Source: VSJD01 sp964617825 (GTDB taxonomy: Bacteria > Verrucomicrobiota > Kiritimatiellia > JAAZAB01). Taken from it: 64,000 nucleotides of DNA. The stretch is taken from positions 124,001 to 188,000 of the forward strand of contig CAZTWL010000002.1 in NCBI GenBank assembly GCA_964617825.1. Reading direction: 5' to 3'. Positions within the stretch are counted from its first letter, which is position 1; every line of letters starts with the position of its first letter. Both the position numbers and the translations under genes were made by a program. Below are positions 36,809 to 45,964 of the stretch, in pieces. Below the pieces are notes generated by a model. It saw nothing but the letters and a program-made list of their open reading frames with translations. It was not told the origin of the DNA and made no database searches.

Positions 36809-37549
36809 TTACTTCCACTGCCGCGCTTCGATCGCCTTGACCGTGGCAAACACAAAGAACACGGCCAGAGAAAGATAGAACACTACTGGCCGCGTATCCA
36901 CAATGCCCCGGGCAAAATCCTGAATATGCTGGGTACTCGAAAGGTACTCCAGCGCATCCTGTACCGCCGCGCCGGGCAGCACCAGGCGCACGGTATCCAC
37001 AAAGAACAGAATGCTGACCGCAACGAAACACCCCACGGCGGCCACAACCTGGCTGCGCGTCAGGGCCGAGACAAACATGCCGATGGCAATGAAACAGCTG
37101 CCGATGAGCCACAGGCCCAGGTAACCGGTAAGGATCGGCGTCCATTCCAAGTCCGCCATGCCGGGCGCCACGGCTTTTAGCATAATGAAATATGCCGCCG
37201 TGGGCATGGTCGCCAGCAGGAAAAACACAAATGCGCCGGCATATTTGCCCAGCACAACCTGCAGATCCGTCACCGGCACAGTCAGCAGCATTTCCAGCGT
37301 GCCGGTCCGGCGCTCCTCGGCAAATAACGACATGGTGATCAGCGCTATGAGCGCCAGCACCGCCACCCAGAAGAACGGCGCGCCGAAAAGGATTTCACCT
37401 ATGCCGATCTGTTCACCCAAATGATGGACGAGGGGCTGGCAGAAACTCAAGCCCGTCACCACTAGAAACACCACCATGACCACATAGGCCATGGGCGTGT
37501 AAAAAAAAGCCCGCAATTGGCGTTTTAACAAGGTTACAATATTAGCCAC
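36809..37549 (-). CDS. ABC-2 type permease
   Basis: 246 residues with six predicted membrane segments. It has the ABC-2 GldF pattern: the N-terminal LLKRQLRAFFYTPMAYVV, then ISLFAEERRTGTLEMLLTVPV (the coupling-loop motif) after the second helix. It forms the membrane channel for the ATPase encoded four bases upstream. The GldG-like protein follows within three bases. The substrate is unknown. Confidence 0.9.
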   Translation of the reverse strand: MANIVTLLKRQLRAFFYTPMAYVVMVVFLVVTGLSFCQPLVHHLGEQIGIGEILFGAPFFWVAVLALIALITMSLFAEERRTGTLEMLLTVPVTDLQVVLGKYAGAFVFFLLATMPTAAYFIMLKAVAPGMADLEWTPILTGYLGLWLIGSCFIAIGMFVSALTRSQVVAAVGCFVAVSILFFVDTVRLVLPGAAVQDALEYLSSTQHIQDFARGIVDTRPVVFYLSLAVFFVFATVKAIEARQWK

Positions 37550-37553
37550 AGTT

Positions 37554-38519
37554 TTATCTCCGCCCCGCAGACGCGGTTAATTCGACAAAGACATCTTCCA
37601 ACGCAAGCAGCTCCTGGCTCAACTCACGCAACGGCCAACCCTGCGCGGCGGCGACCCCGAACAACGCCGGCCGGATATCCGCACCGGGACGGCACACAAG
37701 CCGATACCGGCGCCACAGATCCGCCCCATGCCCCAGGCCGCTGGCCGCCGGCCCCACCGGCCGAACAGTCAAGACACCCTGCACGCCACGGAACCGTTCG
37801 AGCACTTCTTCCTGCGGCCCCGCAATCTCAATCACCACGTTGATATTGCCGCGCAACTGGCTTGCCAGACTCTCGGGCGAATCGGACGCCACAATGCGTC
37901 CGTGATTCATAATAAACACCCGCTGGCAAATGGCTTCCGCCTCCGCCAGCGAATGGGTCGCCAATACGACAGTGACCCGACGCCCCAGGGTGCCGAGCAA
38001 CTCGCGCACGGCACGCACCTGGTTCGGATCGAGCCCGATCATGGGCTCATCCAGAATCAGCAGTTCGGGACTGTGGATCAGACTGTCCGCCAGCGCCAGG
38101 CGCTGGCCATAGCCCTTCGAAAGCTGGCCGACGATCCGCCGTTCCACGTCCTTGAGTCCGCAAAGGACCTTAACTTCCTCCATGCGCTCGCGGCGTTTCC
38201 GGCGCGGAATGCCCTTGAGTTTCGCCCGGAATGAAAGATATTCATCCACCCGCATTTCCGGATAAATCGGCGCATTTTCCGGCAGATAACCAATGCGCTG
38301 CCGCACATCCAGGGAATGCAAATAAATATCCAGTCCGTCAATAAAAATCCGGCCTTTCGTTGGCGCCAGATAGGTGGCCAGGAGACGCATCAGCGTCGTC
38401 TTGCCGGCGCCGTTCGGCCCGAGAAAACCGACAACCTCGCCGCGCAACACCTCGAACGAAATGTCGTCCACGGCCACGACCGAGGAAAATCGTTTGGTAA
38501 GATGTTCAACTTTAATCAT
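37554..38519 (-). CDS. ABC transporter ATP-binding protein
   Basis: 321 residues, one nucleotide-binding domain. Walker A is GPNGAGKTTL, the Q-loop is YLPENAPI, the signature is LSKGYGQRL, Walker B is ELLILDEPMIGLDP, and the switch His is ATHSL. A C-terminal extension of ~100 residues is typical of ABC-2 exporters. It heads the operon of export-type genes running to 31191. No gene-specific operator was found in the 332-base upstream region. Confidence 0.94.
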   Translation of the reverse strand: MIKVEHLTKRFSSVVAVDDISFEVLRGEVVGFLGPNGAGKTTLMRLLATYLAPTKGRIFIDGLDIYLHSLDVRQRIGYLPENAPIYPEMRVDEYLSFRAKLKGIPRRKRRERMEEVKVLCGLKDVERRIVGQLSKGYGQRLALADSLIHSPELLILDEPMIGLDPNQVRAVRELLGTLGRRVTVVLATHSLAEAEAICQRVFIMNHGRIVASDSPESLASQLRGNINVVIEIAGPQEEVLERFRGVQGVLTVRPVGPAASGLGHGADLWRRYRLVCRPGADIRPALFGVAAAQGWPLRELSQELLALEDVFVELTASAGRR

Positions 38520-38851
38520 GGCTCGCCGCGACGCACAACAAAAAGCCCGGTGAATTACCAGACTCCCGGAAATTCAAAATCAACTCTACCGTCATCCAGT
38601 ATGTTGATCAATTCCAAAAAAGGGCTATACTGTCAAAAACTTGCAACTGTAAAGCGTTCCGTGCTCGTGAAATTCAGGGAAAGAAGCGCCCGTAACCTTG
38701 CCTATACCGGAATGGAAGCACAAGGCCGGCCTATGTGAACGCGTGGCGCCCATTGGACGCCACGGCCGGTTATTGCTTCTCTATATTAAGCTTCTTGCCT
38801 GAAAACCGACACGGGACACGGTGCAAGAAGCGCTGCAACCGGGAGGCATTC
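38520..38851. other. Divergent promoter region, ABC operon and DUF2851 gene
   Basis: 332 bases without a gene. It contains an inverted repeat at 38742-38748 and 38758-38764 (CGTGGCG and CGCCACG, nine-base loop). Both flanking genes must be transcribed from here. I see no clear -35/-10 pair. Confidence 0.45.
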
Positions 38852-40339
38852 ATGCGCACCTATTCGAAAAACCAGCCTTTGGCTCCCAAAGCAGGATACT
38901 CTCGCCTCTGGCCGGACCCGACTTCTTGGAAAGTCGGGGTGGCCGAACCGGGCGCCCTGGCGGCGGACAAGGGCTTCGCGTACACGGAACGCCATCTGCA
39001 ATGCGTATGGTTCGATGCCGCTTTACGTCCCGGCACGCTGCAAACCGAAAAAGGCGAGGCGGTAATCGTCGAACATCCCGGTCAATGGAACCTGGAAGAT
39101 GGTCCGGATTTCATCGACGCCGTGCTTTGCGTGGGGCCAGGGCGGCGCCGCCTGGCGGGTGACATCGAAATCCACGTCCACCCCTCGGACTGGCAAAGGC
39201 ATGGGCATAGCCACAACCCAGCCTACGCCAACGTTGTTGTGCATGTGACCTATTTTCCCGGCGCCATACCAGGCGCCAGCCTTCCCGCTGGCGCCATCCA
39301 GATTGCGCTGAAAGAAAGTCTGGCGGCCAATCCGTTTTTTTCGTTCGAATGCCTTGACCTTGCCGCCTATCCTTACACTGTCCGCGATCCGATCACCCCC
39401 TGTTCGCGAATCTTGAAAACATGGGATCCGGACCGGGTGGCCGGCCTGCTTGAGTCCGCCGGTGCAGAGCGCCTGCAAGGCAAAGCCGCGCGCATGGCCG
39501 CCGCTTTTTCGTCAAAAACGCCCGACCAGGTTCTGTATGAAGAAATCATGACCGCGTTGGGATATAAAACCAACCGCGCGCCCTTCCGGTACCTGGCCGA
39601 ACAACTGCCCCTGGAAACCCTGCGCAAGTCATCCGACGGCAATGCCCTGAAAGCTTATGCGCTCCTGATGGGCGTGGCCGGCCTGCTGCCGGCGCAGGCC
39701 CCCGCGCGCTGGGACGCGGAAACCAGGGTTTTTGTCCGTCAATTGTGGGATCACTGGTGGAAGCGCCAGGCCGCCTGGAACGCGCGCGCCTTGCGTCGCA
39801 AGGCGTGGAAACTGAGCGGCCTGCGTCCGCATAACCATCCCCAACGCCGCCTGATGCTTGCCGCCATCCTGTTTGCCCGCAAAGACAACCTGACCCAGTC
39901 GCTGAATAGGCTGAACATCGCCGCGCCGGACGAGTGTTTTCGAAAAATCGAGGCTTTCTTCCAGCCGGAAGCCGAAACCTACTGGCAGCGCCGGTTGTCT
40001 TTTGCCGGCAAACTGCAGTCGGCGACCATCGCGCTGGCGGGGGCGAACCGCATCGCGGCCATCTTCTCCAATGTGTGCGTGCCTTTTCTTGCGGCATTGG
40101 GCAACCGGCCGGTAATGCGCCCGGAATTTTTGCGCGGCCTGCCGTCTGAAGACGACAACCAGATCATCCGTCAAACGGCCCACAACCTGCTGGGCCCCGA
40201 TCACAACCCGAATCTTTACCGGTGCGGCCTGCGCCAGCAAGGTTTGACCCAGATTTTCCACGACTTTTGCTTGACCGATCGCTCCCGTTGTGGAAACTGC
40301 GCCCTGCTGAAAACGCTGGAAGAACCGCGGAAAGGATAA
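38852..40339 (+). CDS. DUF2851 family protein
   Basis: 495 residues. The start ERHLQCVWFDAAL, EHPGQWNLEDGPDFIDAVL, GDIEIHVHPSDWQRHGHSHNPAYANVVVHV and the closing RCGLRQQGLTQIFHDFC with a Cys cluster match DUF2851, a family common in Bacteroidota and PVC genomes. The acidic and His residues in the GDIEIHVHPSDW block suggest a metal or phosphodiester site, but no activity is established. The ATG at 38852 follows GGGAGG. mnmA starts six bases after its stop. Confidence 0.85.
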   Translation: MRTYSKNQPLAPKAGYSRLWPDPTSWKVGVAEPGALAADKGFAYTERHLQCVWFDAALRPGTLQTEKGEAVIVEHPGQWNLEDGPDFIDAVLCVGPGRRRLAGDIEIHVHPSDWQRHGHSHNPAYANVVVHVTYFPGAIPGASLPAGAIQIALKESLAANPFFSFECLDLAAYPYTVRDPITPCSRILKTWDPDRVAGLLESAGAERLQGKAARMAAAFSSKTPDQVLYEEIMTALGYKTNRAPFRYLAEQLPLETLRKSSDGNALKAYALLMGVAGLLPAQAPARWDAETRVFVRQLWDHWWKRQAAWNARALRRKAWKLSGLRPHNHPQRRLMLAAILFARKDNLTQSLNRLNIAAPDECFRKIEAFFQPEAETYWQRRLSFAGKLQSATIALAGANRIAAIFSNVCVPFLAALGNRPVMRPEFLRGLPSEDDNQIIRQTAHNLLGPDHNPNLYRCGLRQQGLTQIFHDFCLTDRSRCGNCALLKTLEEPRKG

Positions 40340-40345
40340 GGCAAT

Positions 40346-41467
40346 TTGTTTGTGACTACGGACCATCCCATCACCATCGTCGTCGGCATGAGCGGCGGCG
40401 TGGATTCCACCATGGCGGCTTGCCTGCTGCAACGCCAGGGATTCGACGTCGTCGGCGTCACCATGCAAGTCTGGGACGGCTCAGTTGACATTCCCGCCGA
40501 AGAGCTCCGCTCGGGGTGCTATGGACCGGGTGAAGCGCAGGACCTGGAAAAAATCCGCGCGCTGACCAAGCGACTGGGCATCCGGCACGTTACCATTCCG
40601 CTGGCCGCGGAATACCGGCGGTGGGTCTTGGATTATTTTCGCAGCGAATACCTCGCCGGGCACACGCCCAATCCCTGCGTCATGTGCAACTGGAAGCTCA
40701 AGTTCGGCCTGCTGTTGGACAGAGCTCGCGCCGCTGGCCTGGCATTCGATCGCTTTGCCACCGGCCATTACGCGCGGGTCGAGGTTATGGAAGGCGCCGG
40801 CCCCGCCCGCTATCTGCTGAAACGCGGACTCGATGCCACAAAGGACCAGTCGTACTTCCTGTATCACTTGAACCAGGAACAATTGCGCAACCTTGTTTTC
40901 CCTCTGGGGACGTTAAAAAAAACCGAGGTAAAAGCATTGGCCTGCGAACTGGGCTTTGAACATCTCGCCACCCAACCGGAAAGCCAGGATTTCATCGAAT
41001 GCAAGCATTACGGCGCGTTATTCAAGGGCGAATCGGTCCGGCCGGGACCGATTGTCGACCGGACAGGCCGCGTGCTTGGCGAACACCGGGGTATTATTTA
41101 TTATACCATCGGCCAGCGCAAAGGGCTGGGACTGAGCGGCACAAAAGAGCCGGTGTTTGTCGTGCAGATTAATGGACCCGGCAACACAATCACGGTTGGA
41201 CCGTACGCCGATCTTTTTGGCGACCGCCTGCAGGCCACAGGCGTAAATTGGATTGCCTTCGACACCCTGCGCGCGCCGCTGCAGGTTCAGGCAAAAATCC
41301 GCCAGCAACACAAGCCGGCCGATGCAACCGTAACACCCGTTGACGCCGAAGGAAAAACTGTCGCCGTCACGTTCAATCGGCCTCAGATGGCAATCGCCCC
41401 CGGCCAGGCTGTTGTCTTTTACCAGGACGACCTTGTTCTTGGCGGCGGCACCATTGCGCGGGAATGA
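40346..41467 (+). CDS. mnmA: tRNA-specific 2-thiouridylase MnmA
   Basis: Adds sulphur to U34 of certain tRNAs. The 373-residue product has the PP-loop GMSGGVDS, TPNPCVMCNWKLKFG (proximal Cys), ATGHYAR, KDQSYFLYHLNQ, and IGQRKGLG before the C-terminal barrel. The usual distal Cys motif (DS or ES followed by ICF) is replaced by ESQDFIEC, so the second catalytic Cys is shifted by two residues or absent. The start is non-ATG: TTG at 40346 or GTG at 40352, after AAGGATAAGG. It follows DUF2851 by six bases. Confidence 0.88.
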   Translation: MFVTTDHPITIVVGMSGGVDSTMAACLLQRQGFDVVGVTMQVWDGSVDIPAEELRSGCYGPGEAQDLEKIRALTKRLGIRHVTIPLAAEYRRWVLDYFRSEYLAGHTPNPCVMCNWKLKFGLLLDRARAAGLAFDRFATGHYARVEVMEGAGPARYLLKRGLDATKDQSYFLYHLNQEQLRNLVFPLGTLKKTEVKALACELGFEHLATQPESQDFIECKHYGALFKGESVRPGPIVDRTGRVLGEHRGIIYYTIGQRKGLGLSGTKEPVFVVQINGPGNTITVGPYADLFGDRLQATGVNWIAFDTLRAPLQVQAKIRQQHKPADATVTPVDAEGKTVAVTFNRPQMAIAPGQAVVFYQDDLVLGGGTIARE

Positions 41468-41656
41468 TTTTGATATCGATCCCGGTGTTTTTTGAGGATA
41501 TATTGGCTGGAGCATGAATTCAACGGTCATTGGCTGCGACTGTATCGAACGTCCCAGCGGAACGGGGCGGCCACAAGCATTATATCCGGGTCCTGAAGCC
41601 ACGGCGCTCAACCGCCGTGCGGTTTGAAATTCATTAACCGACAAGAAAGGCACACG

Positions 41657-42772
41657 ATGGCATCCAATCAAAAAATAGTCTGGGTTAAATTCAACGCGCT
41701 GGAAAAGTTCATGGCCAAGGTATTTTGCGGCTTGGGCGTGCCGGCGGCGGATGCAGCCATCTGCGCCAATGTCTTGATTGCCGCCGACAAACGGGGAATA
41801 GACTCGCACGGCATCAATCGGCTGAAAACGATCTATTACGACCGCATCCGGGAAGGAATTATCGATCCGGTCACGCGTTTTGAAGTGGTTCGCAAGGGAC
41901 CGGCCACGGCGGTAGTTGACGGTCACAACGGCATGGGCCAGGTGATCGCCCATCGGTCCATGCAAATGGCGATCGATAAGGCCAAAAAATACGGGTTGGG
42001 CATGGTGGCGGTCCGCAATTCCAATCATTACGGCATTGCCGGCTATTATCCGCTGATGGCGGTGGCCAACGGCATGATCGGCATTACCGGCACCAACGCC
42101 CGGCCTTCAATTGCCCCGACCTTTGGCGTGGAAAACATGCTGGGCACCAACCCCTTCACTTTTGCCATGCCGACCGACGAAAAATTTCCTTTCCTGCTCG
42201 ATTGCGCCACTTCCGTAACCCAGCGCGGCAAAATCGAAGTCTATGCCAAAGCCAACAAGAAGGTGCCGTCCGGCTGGGTCATCGATGCCAAGGGCCAATC
42301 CAAGACCGATGCCAACCAGATCCTCAAGGACTTGGTGGCCGGCACGGCGGCGCTGACACCCTTGGGCGGCGTGGGCGAAGAAACGGCGGGATATAAAGGT
42401 TACGGTTATGCCGCCGTCGTCGAGATTCTTTCGGCGGCCCTGCAACAGGGCAGCTATCTTAAAATGCTGCTGGGATATAAAGACGGCCGCAAAACCACTT
42501 ACAACCTGGGACACTTTTTCATTGCCATCAACATCGACGCCTTTACCGATCTGGCTGATTTCAAGAAGACCACCGGCAATATTTTGCGGGCTTTGCGCGC
42601 GTCCAGAAAAATGCCGGGAGCCAAGCGCATCTATACGGCCGGCGAAAAGGAATACCTGGTTTGGCAGGAACGCAAAGACAAGGGCGCACCCTTGAACAAC
42701 GAATTGCGCAGCGAAATCCGCCAGATGGTTGCGGAATTGAAACTGAAAGGGACCCCTTTCTCCTTCCTGTAA
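41657..42772 (+). CDS. Malate/L-lactate/sulfolactate dehydrogenase family protein
   Basis: 371 residues in the type 2 malate/lactate dehydrogenase fold (Ldh_2), distinct from classical MDH. It has GIDSHGINRL near residue 50 (catalytic His) and VDGHNGMGQVIA. NSNHYGIAGYY and TNARPSIAPTFG form the NAD-binding and substrate regions, and GYKGYGYA is the conserved loop. Substrate could be malate, L-lactate, ureidoglycolate or sulfolactate; this cannot be decided here. The ATG at 41657 follows AGAAAGG. It stands alone between mnmA and the cyclase gene. Confidence 0.87.
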   Translation: MASNQKIVWVKFNALEKFMAKVFCGLGVPAADAAICANVLIAADKRGIDSHGINRLKTIYYDRIREGIIDPVTRFEVVRKGPATAVVDGHNGMGQVIAHRSMQMAIDKAKKYGLGMVAVRNSNHYGIAGYYPLMAVANGMIGITGTNARPSIAPTFGVENMLGTNPFTFAMPTDEKFPFLLDCATSVTQRGKIEVYAKANKKVPSGWVIDAKGQSKTDANQILKDLVAGTAALTPLGGVGEETAGYKGYGYAAVVEILSAALQQGSYLKMLLGYKDGRKTTYNLGHFFIAINIDAFTDLADFKKTTGNILRALRASRKMPGAKRIYTAGEKEYLVWQERKDKGAPLNNELRSEIRQMVAELKLKGTPFSFL

Positions 42773-42795
42773 AGCCATGCAAAAACTTGATCGCC

Positions 42796-42809
42796 GGCCG
42801 GCGCCGGCC
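42796..42809. terminator. GC-rich palindrome after the dehydrogenase
   Basis: GGCCGGCGCCGGCC is a perfect 14-base palindrome 24 bases after the dehydrogenase stop. No T-run follows. Confidence 0.35.
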
Positions 42810-42913
42810 TATCATAGCATTCCGAAACGAGCTACACCCGCCGAAACACAAGAAAGGAACGCCTAGTACAAAAGGAATGTTTTTTTCAACGGCTCCGGAT
42901 GTTTGAGGTGCAA

Positions 42914-45043
42914 ATGCCAAGCAAGATATACCATGGATTAGCGATCGGCCTGGCGGCCACCGGCCTGGCCCTGGGCTTATGGGCTTTTGGCGCGCTGGAC
43001 CGGATTGAAGCCAAAACTTGGGACTGGCGCGTTGCCACACTGGCGAAACCCAGCCCCTACACCGACAAAATCCGCCTGATCTTCATCGACCAGCAAAGCC
43101 TCGATTGGGTCAACAAGGAAATGGCTTTGCGCTGGCCCTGGCCCCGTACGGTTTATGCTCCCATCCTCGAATTCTGCCGCCGCCAGGGCGCCAAGGCCGT
43201 CGCCTTCGACATGCTCTATACCGAACCTTCCGCCTATCAGGTTGAAGACGACGCCACCTTCGGCGCGGCAATCGCCCAGACAACGGGCTTTGTCAACACC
43301 ATCTTTCTCGGACGCGAAACCGGACGGACAACAACCTGGCCGACAAATCTGCCGGCTTCTCCCGTAAAAATCAAGAATCTGCAAACTTGGCTGGCCACTG
43401 ACGGTCACAATCGCCTCGTCATGCCGCAGGCCACGTTCCCGATTCCGGAAGTCGCCACCAATGCCACCCTGCTGGGTAATGTCGAAGCCCGCCCAGACTC
43501 GGATGCCATTTTTCGACGCCTGCCGCTGTTTGCCGTGTTCGACCGGCAGGTCGTGCCGACGCTCGGCCTGGCCGCCTACCTGGCCGCGGCCGGCAACGAA
43601 ACACTTTCCATCGAGCCTTACTGGATGAACATCGGCGTGCGCCGGATTCCGCTCGACCGGCGCGGCAAAACGATCCTGCATTTCCGCGGGAAGTCGGAGA
43701 CCCACCGGCGCTACAGCGCCGCGGCCGTGATCCAATCGGAATTGAAACTCCAGGCCGGCGAGACACCGCCCATCACGGACACCAAGGCCTTCAAGGACTG
43801 TTACGTGTTTGTAGGCTGCAACGCTCCGGGACTCCTTGACCTGCGGCCGGCGCCGGTCAGTCGCATTTATACCGGCGTGGAACTGCACGCCACCCTGCTC
43901 GACAACCTCTTGGCCATGGATCCGCTCCGGGATGCGCCCTGGCCGGCAACCGCCGCCCTGACACTCCTGTTGGGATTGTTTTGGAGTCTGACAACGCTCT
44001 ATTGCCGCAATGCCCGCGATACGACCATCGCTTTTGCGGTAGCCTTGCCCATTCCCATGATCCTGTGCGTGGGCGCTTATCTCCTGGGATTCTGGCTGCC
44101 GTTTCTGGTCCTGGAAGCGGCAACCACTTTTGCGCTCGTAAGCGCCGTGCTGGCAAATTATGCCACCGAAGGGCGGCAAAAACGCTTCATCCGCGGCGCA
44201 TTCAAACAATACCTGAGCGAGGACGTGATCGAACAGATCGTCCAGCATCCCGAGCGCCTGCAACTGGGCGGGGAACAGCGCACGCTTTCGATTTTCTTCT
44301 CCGACTTGCAGGGCTTCACCACGATTTCCGAGGGTCTTAATCCCCAGGAATTGACCGCTTTGCTCAACGAGTATTTAACCGCCATGACGGACATTATCCA
44401 GGACGAGGGCGGCACGGTGGACAAGTATGAAGGCGATGCGATCATCGCCTTCTGGAACGCGCCCCTGGCGCAGGACGATCACGCCGTGCGCGCCGTGCGC
44501 GCCACCCTGCGCTGCCAGGCGGCGCTGGCTGAGATGCGGCCCGCCATCCACGCGCGCATCGGCAAGGACCTGTACATGCGCGTCGGGCTCAATACGGGGC
44601 CGGTGGTGGTAGGCAACATGGGTTCGCGCAACCGCTTCAACTACACCATCCTGGGCGACGCCGCCAACCTGGCCTCGCGGCTGGAGGGAATCAACAAACA
44701 GTTCGGCACCTACAGCATGATTTCGGAAGCCACCCGCACCGCCATGGGCCAAACCTTTGCCGCCCGCGAAATTTCGCGCGTGTCCGTGGTCGGACGCAAA
44801 ACGCCGGTCAGGGTATTCGAGCCCATGAGCCCGGAAACTTTTGCGGCGCACGCCGGCGATTTTGACCAATTTGCCCGGGGATTAAACGCATTTTATCGGG
44901 GTCAGTTCGCCGAAGCCATTGCGCATTTCGAGCCGCTCCGCGAAAAGGATCCCGCCGCCGCCGCCTACCTGCGAAAGTGCCAGACATTGCAGGCCGAAGC
45001 GCCGGCAGCCTGGGAAGGAGTCTGGGTCATGACCGAAAAATAG
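42914..45043 (+). CDS. CHASE2-domain class III adenylate/guanylate cyclase
   Basis: 709 residues. An N-terminal membrane segment precedes an extracytoplasmic CHASE2 sensor domain (about 30-320, with IFIDQQSLDW and GAKAVAFDMLYTEP). Three membrane segments follow (about 335-410), then the cyclase domain (about 450-620). Metal and substrate residues are in FFSDLQGFT, DKYEGDAIIAFW and NTGPVVVGNMGSRNRFNYTILGDAANLASRLE. All catalytic-type residues seem present, so it should make cAMP or cGMP. A short TPR-like tail ends the chain. The ATG at 42914 is preferred because GAGGTG precedes it. Confidence 0.9.
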   Translation: MPSKIYHGLAIGLAATGLALGLWAFGALDRIEAKTWDWRVATLAKPSPYTDKIRLIFIDQQSLDWVNKEMALRWPWPRTVYAPILEFCRRQGAKAVAFDMLYTEPSAYQVEDDATFGAAIAQTTGFVNTIFLGRETGRTTTWPTNLPASPVKIKNLQTWLATDGHNRLVMPQATFPIPEVATNATLLGNVEARPDSDAIFRRLPLFAVFDRQVVPTLGLAAYLAAAGNETLSIEPYWMNIGVRRIPLDRRGKTILHFRGKSETHRRYSAAAVIQSELKLQAGETPPITDTKAFKDCYVFVGCNAPGLLDLRPAPVSRIYTGVELHATLLDNLLAMDPLRDAPWPATAALTLLLGLFWSLTTLYCRNARDTTIAFAVALPIPMILCVGAYLLGFWLPFLVLEAATTFALVSAVLANYATEGRQKRFIRGAFKQYLSEDVIEQIVQHPERLQLGGEQRTLSIFFSDLQGFTTISEGLNPQELTALLNEYLTAMTDIIQDEGGTVDKYEGDAIIAFWNAPLAQDDHAVRAVRATLRCQAALAEMRPAIHARIGKDLYMRVGLNTGPVVVGNMGSRNRFNYTILGDAANLASRLEGINKQFGTYSMISEATRTAMGQTFAAREISRVSVVGRKTPVRVFEPMSPETFAAHAGDFDQFARGLNAFYRGQFAEAIAHFEPLREKDPAAAAYLRKCQTLQAEAPAAWEGVWVMTEK

Positions 45044-45290
45044 TTGCGTTTCAGGTATGCCGGCAATATATTGTCCTGCGTTTATCGTCCTGATCTTACC
45101 GGAACGGGTTTATCGAATTACTGCCTGTCGGAGAAACCGGCGGGCAAAGGATGCTTCTTTATCGAACGCCACGACAGATCCGGGCGGCTACATGTAGCCG
45201 CGGCATTCCACCGCCATGCGACGGGATTGGAACAGGCGGTAATTTTTATTCTGAATATAATTGGCATTAAATCACATGGCCTTGCATAAT

Positions 45291-45836
45291 ATGCGCTTTA
45301 CCCCTACCGCCATTCCGGACGTATTGCTTATCGAGCCCAAGGTGTTCGAGGATCCTCGCGGGTTTTTCATGGAAACCTACCGGAAGGATGCTTTCGCGGA
45401 ACATGGCATAAACGTGGATTTTGTCCAGAGCAACCATTCTCAATCCGTCCGCCACACTCTGCGCGGGTTACATTACCAGGTCGGGCACCCGCAGGGAAAA
45501 TTAGTCCGCGTGCTCCGGGGCGAGGTCTTGGATGTTGTCGTCGATATCCGCTTTGGCTCGCCGACCTTCGGCCGTTGGATCAGCGAGGTCCTGTCGGCCG
45601 GCAATAAAAAGCAGCTTTATGCGCCCACCGGCTGTGCCCATGGTTTTTGCGTGCTCAGCGAAGCGGCCGAATTTCTGTACTATTGCACCGATTATTACTA
45701 TCCTCATGGCGAAAAAGGGATCATCTGGAATGATCCGGACCTGGCTATTCCCTGGCCGACAACGCAGCCGATTTTGTCTGCAAAAGACCAGCGCAATCCG
45801 CGTTTCCGCGATATTGGCCGGGATTTCACCTATTGA
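45291..45836 (+). CDS. rmlC: dTDP-4-dehydrorhamnose 3,5-epimerase
   Basis: Third enzyme of dTDP-L-rhamnose synthesis. 181 residues, beta-barrel, with FEDPRGFFMETYRKDAF, NHSQSVRHTLRGLHYQ (catalytic His), VLDVVVDIR, and the metal-free site GCAHGFCVLSEAAEFLYYCTDYY. The start MRFTPTAIPDVLLIEP at 45291 matches the family. An ATG five codons upstream is possible. No clear ribosome binding site is present for either. It is followed by rmlA and rmlD. Confidence 0.93.
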   Translation: MRFTPTAIPDVLLIEPKVFEDPRGFFMETYRKDAFAEHGINVDFVQSNHSQSVRHTLRGLHYQVGHPQGKLVRVLRGEVLDVVVDIRFGSPTFGRWISEVLSAGNKKQLYAPTGCAHGFCVLSEAAEFLYYCTDYYYPHGEKGIIWNDPDLAIPWPTTQPILSAKDQRNPRFRDIGRDFTY

Positions 45837-45930
45837 CCGAAACCGGCTGGCATGGAATGACTTCATCGGTTACAGTTGTATTTATTTCAGCATCGGCAGG
45901 GTCGGAAATTCGTGGTTGATTTCTTTAGGT

Positions 45931-45947
45931 TGCGGGCTGCGCCCGCA
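45931..45947. repeat. Perfect hairpin just before rmlA
   Basis: TGCGGGC and GCCCGCA arms around TGC, followed by ATAAAAA and then the rmlA ribosome binding site. It could be a terminator of rmlC, an attenuator or an mRNA stabiliser. Confidence 0.45.
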
Positions 45948-45964
45948 TAAAAACGGAGAAAAGT

